Assembly: GCA_949825045.1 (NCBI GenBank)
Contig: OX463815.1
Span: 32,851,356 to 32,915,355 of the forward strand
DNA: 64,000 nucleotides
Source: Argyresthia goedartella
Lineage: Eukaryota > Arthropoda > Insecta > Lepidoptera > Argyresthiidae
Direction: 5' to 3'
The notes below the pieces were generated by a model. The model saw only the letters and a list, made by a program, of their open reading frames with translations. It made no database searches and had not been told where the DNA came from. A program made the position numbers and the translations under genes. Positions 1-11,100 of this stretch are shown piece after piece; positions within the stretch are counted from its first letter, which is position 1; each line of letters opens with the position of its first letter.

Positions 1-3
1 TAC

Positions 4-144
4 CTTTGGTATCTCCATTGTAGGATCATCAGTAAGAAAACGTTTTATGGTTGACTTACAGGCTATATCAAGCTCCTTTATTTCATCCAAAGTTATGTGT
101 GCCCTCAGGTTCCACAGGTCGTCATAGAGGTTACTGAGAGTCAT
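4..144 (-). CDS. First coding exon of an unidentified divergent gene (partial)
   Basis: On the minus strand an ATG at 144 opens a 47-codon frame that stays open to a consensus-like donor (AAG|GTA) at positions 4-1, so the gene continues off the window. The frame begins MTLSNLYDDL and is rich in acidic and basic residues, with a mixed helical look and no signal peptide or membrane segment. An in-frame TGA lies upstream near 190, and this is the first ATG after it. It lies head to head with FNIP, about 1.9 kb away. I do not recognise the family. That it is a real exon rests on the open frame, plausible composition and the donor. Confidence 0.5.
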
Positions 145-473
145 ATCTACTGCTTTCGCGAGTTTAACTGTAACTTGCACCACTACACTTCTTCACAACT
201 GTGATGCATTATGATCCCGAAGAACCACTGAAGAAACAGAATGTTATGTTAGAAATATTTGGCGAAAAATCGATAATACTCAATCAATTTGAGGCTATGT
301 TTTGATTTTGATTTTGTGTGTGTCTTACCTACCTGTTGGATGTCAGACACGATTCATTCTACGAATTTTATATTAACGAAAATTTGTTTACGCCAGATGA
401 TGCGGAGAAAGGAGAAAACGAGAGAACTTGTTTGATTGAGTATGTAATACAAATGCAATATCTAATAATAATA

Positions 474-717
474 AATATCTTGGACACTATTTACACACAT
501 TGATCTAGCCCCAAACTAGAATTCCCTGTATCTTGAGTACTAGACAACGATACACATACTTATATAGATAAATATTATACTTAGATAGATAAACAACCAT
601 GACTAGGGTACATCCATTCCCATCAAACAAATAATTGCCCCCACCGGGACTCGAATCCGGGATCCTTGGCTTTGTAGGCAGGGTCACCGCCGACTCGGCC
701 ATTCGGGTCGGGGATTT
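474..717 (-). repeat. tRNA-derived SINE (family A)
   Basis: Read on the minus strand, the element starts with a tRNA-like head containing GGCCGAGTCGG and a B-box-like GGATTCGAGTCCC, followed by an AT-rich tail with repeated TAGATA-type blocks. A second copy with the same order of blocks is at 46321-46568. It is not a functional tRNA gene: no acceptor stem can be closed and the tail is SINE-like. Confidence 0.75.
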
Positions 718-1071
718 TATAAATCTGTAATTGCGAGTGTGCAGGCAAGTCTACGCGTGTAACGAAACTGAATGTTGTCTATTATTCGTATATTATTTGA
801 GAAAAATATTCGTTAAAATAAAATTCAGAATATCAGTTGAAGAAATATTTATATAGCGTTTTGTTTGTTAGTTATTTTAGTTCAGTTAGTTTAGTTCCTC
901 AGATAAACGAAATTCTTTAGTGTTTAGTTCTATTGAAATTTAAGCAATGAGATAGTCTGTGGCAATGAGGAAGAAAACTTCGTGTTTGGTAGGTCTGTGG
1001 ATTTGAGATTGAATGGGGTTGGCCGGTGAAAGCTAATCATAGGTGGCGCCACGTGCATTTGGTTCCTTTAT

Positions 1072-1507
1072 CAGTGTCCCCACCTTAGGGTATTTTCCCC
1101 TAGATTTAGGGGATTTTTTAACGTTGAGGGGATTTTTAGGGTATAAAATTATTTAGGGGAATAATGAGGGTAAAAAATATGTCGGGGATTTTTTAGAGAA
1201 AGTTTTGATTTTCAGTTCGCAAAATAATTTAATGCGTGACTGCGTGTATCCGAACGTAACTTTGTGTGTTGATGTACCGTTCTCTATTGTACATGTATGA
1301 TTTAAAGAAAAAAACACTGAACAGTTGGAAGAAATGGAAACCAAAACAATGGACGCATTCCAAGAAATAATATAGTATGTTATTCTCCTCAATTTGTGTT
1401 ATATTTTTAGAATAAATTATTAGGGGAAAACTTTTTGAGAAGTGCCTAATTTAGGGAAAATTCACGAGGAGTCCGGGGAAAATCAAAATTATAGGGTGGC
1501 AACACTG
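1072..1507. mobile_element. hAT-type MITE with 8-bp target duplication
   Basis: A 436-bp noncoding element. Its ends are inverted: CAGTGTCCCCACC on the left and the reverse complement of CAGTGTTGCCACC on the right. It is flanked by a perfect 8-bp direct repeat TCCTTTAT at 1064-1071 and 1508-1515. An 8-bp duplication plus CAG-type ends is the hAT signature. The inside is AT-rich with repeated runs of four G and contains no transposase frame, so it is non-autonomous. Confidence 0.85.
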
Positions 1508-1906
1508 TCCTTTATCCAGTTGCCACTTTCAACGATCGACTAATTACTGGTTTTTTTTCTGTGATAATTGGTTATCGGAATTTATTTACAACAAAAGTAA
1601 TTTTTCGACTAGGTATATGATATAATCTCATGTAATTACTAATATACAACTTAATTTTGTATTTTTGGCAGGGTTTTTTTACTATTTGCGCACTACTGGC
1701 GATTAAACACAGTGTACACAGAACACAGCGGTAACACAGAAGCGTGACTTTGACGTTAGCGTTAGGGGAACCAACCGATACTAGCGCCACTTTGACAGTT
1801 GCCAACCCCATTGACAGAAGATTGACAGATTGACACGAAAAACGTGTTCTGAGCAAAAACCAGATAGAAACGTGTTTTTTTTGTCTATGGCAAATCATAT
1901 GACTTT

Positions 1907-1916
1907 CGCACGTGAT
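1907..1916. promoter_or_regulatory. E-box of M-box type upstream of FNIP
   Basis: GCACGTGATC at 1907-1916 reads ATCACGTG on the minus strand, the extended E-box bound by MITF/TFE-family factors. It lies about 150 bp before the FNIP start codon. In animals FNIP genes are part of the TFEB/TFE3/Mitf feedback loop, which makes the site plausible, but a CACGTG can occur by chance. Confidence 0.35.
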
Positions 1917-2012
1917 CTGTCAACAAAAATCACAACAGTGTTTTCATTTTATCATTTGTTAACACACTACGAAATCTAATTAGATTCGTCCTTGATCCAG
2001 GCTCTCGAGAAA

Positions 2013-2060
2013 ATGTCCTGTAAACTAGAAGGCGGGGCAAAGATGTCTGGCTACATTTGA
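2013..2060 (+). promoter_or_regulatory. Short upstream ORF before the FNIP start
   Basis: ATG at 2013 opens 15 codons and a TGA at 2058-2060, four bases before the FNIP ATG at 2065. A second in-frame ATG lies inside it. The uORF start has A at -3. If the transcript starts upstream of 2013, ribosomes would have to reinitiate or leak past it. The transcription start is not known from the sequence. Confidence 0.4.
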
Positions 2061-2064
2061 CGCT

Positions 2065-2129
2065 ATGGCATTATTTGACAAGCTATTTACGACAAAGAGA
2101 AAACTCGACGATGCATGTCGGCCAGGAAG
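2065..2129 (+). CDS. FNIP: FNIP exon 1
   Basis: Starts with MALFDKLFTTKRK, like the short basic FNIP N-terminus. The ATG has G at -3 and G at +4. It ends with two bases of a split Arg codon at donor AAG|GTACGT. Confidence 0.85.
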
Positions 2130-5100
2130 GTACGTCACCATAATAATGCCTTTCATTCATGTATTCTATTTCGGAGTGTGGCATGTCATGTTTGACGCAC
2201 GTTGATCCCAGGCAGGTAGCTGGGGCGGAGGTTGGTGGGTGACGCATGTTGCCAGGTCGGCGGACATGTGACGACTGCGGAAATGTTCGTGATTCGTCGC
2301 GCTCGATCTTTGGTGGCAGCGCAGGCCGACGCCGGCTGCGCGTCTTGGTGGGGCGACGCGCACGCTTGTCTGTCTACTATGTACCAAATGTTTACTGGCT
2401 TCAATCTGTTAAGCAAGCTGCTAATACTCAGTACATCGTCACATTCCAGCTTTGACGGCCGGCCGTCAGTCTTAACGCTCGCGATATGCATTTAATCATA
2501 CCTCAGCCTGCATTTCAGTGACAGTGGTTGGGAAAGACAGTTGTTGCAGTGCAGATGGTTTTAGAGCTCCATGTTGCGGAGAAACATTATGTTATGACCA
2601 AGTATGAAATAAGATGAAAGTTAGGTAATTTGATTGCCTGTCCTATTTACTGATTGTAGTTGTTTGGGTTGGGTTTATCCTGTTCCAGCCTCTGCTAACT
2701 TGTGTTGGTGACATGTTGAGTTAATTAGTGTTGTTTTGAGAAGTTCACTTGCAGAAACCAAGGTTCTTTGTTTGTAAACATTAAGCTTCAAAGGCTACAG
2801 CATCTTTTGATATCTGTTTGTTGTGATGATTGTTAGGAAAATGATCATTCCTCTTGACTGTTTGCATTGCATTTTTATATATATATGCATAACTCCTTCT
2901 CTGCATGATTCTGCAATTCATTCCTTCTGCAAGCTGTTGTATTAGTTTGATCATTGATATTCTGTTCAGGTGCTTTTAACTTAGGTGTAGTTGCCAGAAT
3001 GTAACTTGGCCATAATGTTGATGTAAAAATATTAATTCTAAAAAGACATGACTTGTCTATAAATAAAGATAAAACTATTTAGAAAATAAAAGTGACCATT
3101 TTTTGTTGAGTGCGAGTTTGTACACTCAACTCAACTTGACCTGCAAACTTTCAAAGTCTAAATCTGGTCAATCTAGTCATAATAACGTCATTGAAACCTT
3201 AAGTTAACTAATCTCTGAAAAAGAACCAGCATATTTATTTTTCAAAACTAGCATAGCTGGGAATTAATGAATGTTGAAGAAAATATACCTACAAATAAAA
3301 CTTGTTTGTAATTTATTTAATTAAGTATTTACTGTATCAAGAGTACAATTTGTACAAAATCTTATTAGAATCTCATTTGTACACAGGTGTTCCAAAATAA
3401 CTCCAGAGCAAGTGAGATTGCTACTATTCAAAGAGTGTGATTGGCGAGGGAGGAAGATACTATTTGACTCGTCAACTATAGAGAAAGTACCGGCTGGCAA
3501 GAATGACAAGCCTTGCACCAACCAAGCTAATGAGACACCATATATTGTGGAAGTGTCAAATGGTTTCTCATACCTGGTGAGTAAAAGCCTATTTTACCAT
3601 ATTATTTATTGTAGTATGTAGCTTTTCCAAATCAAGTAAGTGTACTACAGTAACACTATCTGTCAAGATCACTCACTTTACTGTAGGTAGAAGAATTTGT
3701 TATTTAAATGATGATGTCATATTGGGTGACAGAGGCATATAATGGCACCCAGGTTTGTCAAAATCCTTTGCGTGATAGGGGTTATTCAGACCCAATAAGT
3801 CACTGTTGAATGGAAATATCTAAATATTTCCATTTCAATAAGTATCTAAATACTTAAGAACATATCTAAGAAGAGATAATTCAAGCCTTTCTTCGGTGCC
3901 TTCACCTTTTAATTTTGCATACCTACATTTTATAGAGCTGAGCTTGACAAGGGAAATTTCGGTAAGACAGCAGTTATCATTGCCACTTTTGGGAATGCCC
4001 CACTGTCGGTGAGAATGCATGCATCCCATGTAGGATTTCATATTTTTGGAAAAATTCTAAGTAGGTCTTATGTTCTATCTTTCAGAGAGTTAGTATATTT
4101 CACCATCCATGTCCAAGTCACTCACGTAAGCGCAACTCGTGCGCGTTGTTTACGTTGCGCTTCGTCATATTTGATCACGTGAGTCGAGCCACTGAGGCGC
4201 CGTGCCACCTACATGACGTGCGTGACGTTGATCTGACAAAAGGTTACGATTGCACGGCATGCCCTTTTTGTTACCGGATTTATGCATATCACGTAGGTGG
4301 GCCCGGCGCCTGAGAATCGTTGGCTGGAGTTTAGCAGGGATCAGTTTAGTACAGTAGAATCTTCATATCTTCTTAGCTGCGGAAAAGGCCCCCCCTCCGT
4401 GTAAGACCCCACGCAAATTGAGCATAACTGGCTAACGTGGGCGCGACTATGCATCTGCTATCTTATTCAGGAAAGGGTAAGAATCGGCGTGACGCTATGC
4501 TTGATTTTGATTTATCTGTAGAGGTGGCTGGCTAGTAGACCTAAGCCTGTTTCTACCCTCAACATGTTAGTTTTGCAATTGTCACAATGAAGATGATACA
4601 GCCCAGGTTTCGTGGCCTCTGAGCCAGCTGTCACCTCTCTCTCTGTCGCCCATGCATGCATCTCTCTTGCACCCATGCGCCAGAGGCCAACATAATTGCC
4701 GTTACGTTGGTTATCTATCGCGTAGATTTATTTCTCGTAGTTTTCCTCAATTTTTCGTGACAGGCTAGCCTAATAATAAGGAAAAAAAAGAAAAGAAAAG
4801 AAATAGAAAAAGGCGTTATGCTGTTTGTTTTGTTTCTATTTCTCGGCGAACGTTATGAGCCCATTTCTTATTTTAATTCATAGAAGCCTTGACGGCTCTA
4901 ACACACGTGGTTTCCTCACCAAAATATGTCGCCATTCGTCGTAGTTTTAAAATGCCTACTAATGTACCTACATCGTTGTAGTTGCAGGGTCTCTGTCTTT
5001 CAGTCTTATTGACTGTGTAGCTGAACAAAATACCATTCGTTGGAAGTAATCAGGCAACTCATGTGACATCAATTAGTGCAGGCTAAAATTACAATCCCAC

Positions 5101-8100
5101 GACGCCTCAGTTAGCCTTTCGCAGCCACACGCCCATTTAAAGAGGTCTAAATATAAGCTATAGCCTACAATTGCAAATTATAACTAAATTGGCCCAGTCT
5201 CGTGATGTCTGTACAGAAATAAAACTCTGATAAACTTTGCAGATAAGAGTGCACTTGTTTTGTTGAGTACATTGGATCCTTTTGAGCATGTGCTAAATAT
5301 TAAGATAAATATTAGTTTAATGTTCTAGGTTAGTCGTGCGAACGGCTGCTTACCAAATTCACTAGCATTGTCGTCTTTGAGCCATTTGAACCTTGCATCG
5401 CACTTTCTAAGCCGACTTACCGGAATGGAAGCAATACTATACTTAGATCATCAGCTCATCAGACGTCAAAGTACCGTAGGTCAGTTATAAAACTACGCGT
5501 CTCGTTTCACACTTCCTAGAACGCCAAATATACAGACTACTATCGCACACACCCCCTGAATCAAATATAGACGGACACGGGTCTATAAGAAATTGATTGT
5601 GTAATATCGAGGGCGTGACCATTTGTGCAAAAAATGTGTATCGATCAGTCATTTATTTATTATTTACGTTACCATCAATCATCATAGTCATCAACCAAGC
5701 TTTGCGATATTTCGAAGACTTTCTAAATGCCGCCGCAAGCACATAGTCCGATACCTTCAAATGCCGAAGGATAGTTTATCTGTTTATATTTCAAATAGTA
5801 CCGCCTTGCCTATCTGCATCTTTAAAGTCACCAAAAGAATGGGCGCTTTAAATTATTCAGACACGGTCTGGCATGGAACGACGTATGGATTTCCAAATTA
5901 TGTGGCAGCCAAATAAGGCTTCAATATAGTCAGTTCTCTAATCCACCACCGACACAAGACACAATCGTGACGAGTGCCAGTTGCGTCAATTTGGTGGACT
6001 TGAATCACTGTGCCCTATGAGATGAGACAAATAAAGCGAGATAGGAATTCAAGTGCGCTGCTATAAGTCAGGCCAACGGACAATGTCCATTGTGTTAAGC
6101 GGGAGTAAGTGCAGGAAATGCCTTTCTTGACGTGTGAGATTTTACTACGACTTGTGTCGAACAGAAGAATGCCTGCACTGGTTTACATCCGGGGCTGGGG
6201 ATACTGTATGTGAAAGTTTATCGGTCTGATACCGGGGCGTAAATAAATGCACGCATAATAGATATTCATACTATACATACTTAGCTGTAAGTGCAGTAGA
6301 GTAACTTCCTTTTTTAGGGTTCCGTACCTCAAAAGGAGGAACCCTTATAGGACACTGTAATTGGCTTTCTATTTCTATTTTAGCCTTTAAGGAAATTAGT
6401 TTTATGGCTGTTGGTTTTCCAAATTGTAAATAAATGAATAAATAAATAAAAATCACTCGCGTGTCCGTTCCCCTTCCGTCCATCCGTCAGTCTCTGACAC
6501 TTTTCTCAGGAACTATAAGAGATACACAGTTTTGAAATCTGCAAAAATACTTATCCTGATAATTGCAACATAATTCAAGTCTAATATGAAAAAAATATTG
6601 CGTAAAAAATAGTGGAGGAGGTCGAATGGCAAAACGAAAAAAAAAAAATCGCCTGAATAAATAATGTAGGGTATCGTTAGAAAGTGATAATTTATAAACT
6701 TTTTATAAACTTTTCAAGGTTACTTACAAATGCACTTGGTTACGTAAATGGAATATGAAAGTAGCCGCACCAATAACTTTGTTAATAATATTTTGCTATT
6801 TAAAATCCAAACTATTCACTCCACGCCAACCCTACCAATGTGCGGTGGCACGGAATCCTCCGTGCGCGAGTCCGACTCGCACTTGATCGCTTTATTTTTG
6901 TTCAAAGTCTTAGAATAGATCATAACAGGTACTTCATATTCATAGCAGATCTTTTGTATCAAGTACCTCTTTTAGGATTGATATCTATTAGCTATTCTCA
7001 GTTATAATGAAGATGTTTGAATAATTCAGTATGAGAATAATGACAACCTTCGTCTCGTAGGCGGTTGTTTCAATTGTAGTTTTAGTGGGCAATATAATTT
7101 AATCTTAAAATTTAATCAATATAATAAATAACGTATTAATCGACTGGACATTGGCGTTGATAATTCGTCATTGTTATAAACTAGAGCAACATAACTTTTC
7201 CTTTTATTTTAGTAGAATGTTATCTTGACGCCCATGATTGATCTGTTAGATAAGATTAGATATGGGACAGATGTCGTTGGCATACTGAGTCAGGTGCTCA
7301 CTCAGAGGCCAAGGGCGAGGATATGCTGAAATATGCTCTAAAAGTCTAAATGATGGAAGGAGGTCTGGTGGTTACACTCTAGCCTGTGACTCCAGAGCGA
7401 TGCTAAGAGGTGTAGGTTCGAATCCCGGTGCTGACTATCTGCCAATGACAACGACAATGTCATTTATCGGACTATTATACGGAGGCTCTAAAAGTGATGA
7501 AAAACATCGTAAGGGCACTTTCATACCTCTAAAGTTGCGGCGGCGATGGGGTTCCCCACGGAAAATAGAGTATTGTTTTACTAGTCTCTGTTTATTATTT
7601 TATTTAACTTTTGACATTGCTTATTAAATACATAAACAATATTTTTCATTGCACTTGTCAAATAATTATGGGTCTGAGTAGCCAAAAGTTAATCCACAAA
7701 ATAAATGCACCCCGTATGCGATAAGTATAAATTAACAAAATTAAAACACCCCTGCCTGCCCCTAATATAATAAATGAAACCTTAAGTCTAAAACTTGGCT
7801 GACTTATTTCCTTGTTAGGCTGATAACCTTCGAACCACTTAACTGATTTGAATAAAACATGACTAAAAACTATCGTTGTTAAATATTTGCAACCATTTAC
7901 AGAAAGCCGCATTAAAATCCGTCCACTCGATCAAGCGCTAGAGTGTCAGCCATACAGACGCTTCAAACTTTAATCACCCCTCTTTCGTCGGGGGTTAAAA
8001 AGGCGCGACGCTTTCTTTAGTTTGTTTATTTTTTATCTCTTTTTAGTACAAGGGCCCGGCGGCGGACGCATGCGCACTCGGCGAGATGATATTCGGCGCC

Positions 8101-11100
8101 GTCGCCATCAACCTGAAGGGCGTCTCACTCAAGATACACATCATGGATGAGCCGAGAAGGTAATCCTAACTTAGGCAAGTCGACTAATTCTTCTTCTGCA
8201 CGTCCATCGTTGAAAATGTATGCCCCCAATCGCATTGAGCTGACCAGGGGCTCAATTGTCTTATGGGGAAAGGCACGATAGCATATAGATTGTTTCTAAA
8301 GGGGGCAAAATGCCGTATCTGGCAGTCAGTCTCCAAACAAAATAGGCGCCGCCGACAAGCCGCATTTAGCGCCCTTGCGAGCAATCCATATGCTATCGCT
8401 AAGCGTATTCCATAACAGGTTAGGGCCCCAGCAGTCGTTGAGAAAGGCTAATGTAATGACCAATAGAAGAGGAAGGCTATTATGAAGCTCATAGGAGCAT
8501 AGACTCCACTTGGTGTTAGAGGAACCAAGTAGGAGAAAATATTTTAGGAATGGCAGAGTGTGTTCTGCAATGACGCCCTTCATTTCACTTATCCGTTTGA
8601 ACAAACACCCCATAGAAGAATGAGTTGAATCTGAATAAAATATATTTGTGGTCGTGAAGACTTGGCAGTGCTATTGCTCATTCTGTTGGAAAACCCAGCA
8701 CCAATTACGTGACTGTATTTGAAATATCCCTTCAACAGGCTCATGTGCACAAAACTCTTCACTGTGCCACACTCCCGAAAGCCGTCTCACCAGGAGAAGA
8801 GAGACAGAGAACCACCCTCGATCCCGGGATCCACGCCGCTCAATGTTCCGCAAGGAAAGGAAGAGGTGTCGCTTAGCTTCTCCTTCGATAGAGGAGACTC
8901 AGGTTAGAGTCTTCAACACCTGTAACGGTTGACTGAGTAGATCTCTGCGGTAGTGCTGTGGTGCGGGAGGGGTAACATCTCGCGCTATACTGACCTCACG
9001 AAAAGAAAACTCTCCCGCAATGGGCCATGTTAAACAAAATTTACTTTTTATTTTATTTTGTGAAATTTTAGGCTGTTTTTAGGGTTCCGTACCCGAAGGG
9101 TTCCAAACGGGACCCTATTACTAAGACTCCGCTGTCCGTCCGTCCGTCTGTCACCAGGCTGTATCTCACGAACCGTGATAGTTAGACAGTTGAAATTTTC
9201 ACATATGATGTATTTATGTTGCCGCTATAACAACAAATACTAAAAAACAGGATAAAAGAAATATTTAAGGGGGCTCCCATACAACAATTCTTTCAATACC
9301 ACATACAAACTTATGGATGCACCTGGTTACGTACATGTGAAAGTAACCGCACCAATAACTTTGTAAACAATATTTTGCTGTGTAAAATCCAAACTATTCA
9401 CTCCACACCATCGCTTCCATTGAACGGTGGTACGGAACCCTTCGTGCGCGATTTAGACTCGCACTTGACCGGTTTTTTAATAACTAATTTGAATATTTTT
9501 CTTGTACATAATGGAGATGTCTTAATTTTTATTTAATATTTTTTTAAATAAAACCCCTCGTGACGTCCGTCACTTGCTCACAGTTTTGGAACGGTTGTAC
9601 TTGAGGTTGGTTGTTTCCGATTTTAAAACTAAAAAACTATAATATCAATATTTGTTTACGTTCCGACTGACATCTGCCTTATCGACTGACATCTTCCTAA
9701 TCGACTGACAGGAAAATTGTTGATACTTAACAGTTTTACAGGACAGCCAACTTAACGTGGAAGGGAATTTGAACAAACTACGCCCCGTAGAGAATAAATG
9801 AAGTACTTGTTTTTTTAACGGATATTTCAGTAATCCTGTAATATTTTTTGATGGGAGTAACGGAATTTAGTTAGGAACAAAATTATTTCTAAATTGAATG
9901 AGGATTGTGTGAAATAGTCACGATAGAGGACCGATCACCCGCCCGTGGTTCAGCGGGCGTCCCACCTCATAATCATCATCATATCTAAATGCTTTTCTCA
10001 GTTTGGTACCTTTGTTTTTTTACATGGCCCATTCTCCACTATCTACGGCAGCAAACTACTCGTTATGTGCTATGCAACACATTACGAATGTTTTCATAAT
10101 TTGATTCTCTTGCTTGCTTCTAGGTTTCTACGGAGAACATTCATTGCACAGTAGCGTCAGTTCAACTTGCGATTTCTTCTCAATGTACGATGCGAGGGAT
10201 GGGAACACTTCACAGGATGACATCTATACGTTTCATTGTAAGTTTGACCTACAATAAGACTTACTTGGTCTACTCTAGGAATTTAAATGTTACTGTTGTA
10301 CTGCACTCTAGTATGGGGCAACATAACATAGTCTTGATGCACCTCTCCTTACAAAGATTTTCCTTTTCCTTTTGATGCTCATCCTCCTTATGATTCCCTT
10401 TTTCCTCCCTATGTTCCTTGTACTCTAGTAATCAGTCTATGATTTTGCGTCACTTATGTAGACCGTTCTTCTAACTTCCGTCAATATTCCAGCCCCACCT
10501 GGTCGCAAAGTTAGCAACTCAAGCAATGGCAGTTGGCAACGTCGCACCTTCCGGAACCTTTCCACTAAGTTCGACCTGAGCTCAAGCGGGAACCTGTTGA
10601 GTGTTCCTACTGCAACAAGCATGGACTCTCAGGTAAGGCGAATGTGTTATTCAAACATAGATGTTTGGCAACGTCGCGAAAGTCTCACTCTTAGCCACAA
10701 CAAGGCGCAACACCTCGGCATATGAGCACGCCGCACGCCTTCAGGTTGCAGGCCGACTGTTGAACGCACTTCCTTGCACTATAAGAGACATTTCCACTCT
10801 TTTCTCTTTCGAAACTGGATAAAGGAGCACTTCCTCTTTCTTTAATGATAGTAGATATATATATATATATATAGTGTGTGTGTATTATTACTATATGTAT
10901 ATTATATATAACCTGTGTTAATCTATATATTGGTACTAATTTAGTACTTTGGTATATAGGTATTTCATTTTCCATATTTTATAGATATTTATTTACTTAT
11001 AGCTGTCATGCCTTGGTTAGCTGGAATATATCTCTTTTTAGAGATAAGTTCGCCTTTGTACACATGTTTTCCATTAATGTAACTTTTCATATATCATTGC

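Noticed and set aside
505..717. tRNA gene on the minus strand
   Set aside because: It has a B-box but no closed acceptor stem. The AT-rich tail and a second copy at 46321-46568 identify a SINE.
2166..2495. Several overlapping frames just after FNIP exon 1
   Set aside because: They lie in a GC-richer part of intron 1 and overlap each other on both strands. No homology.
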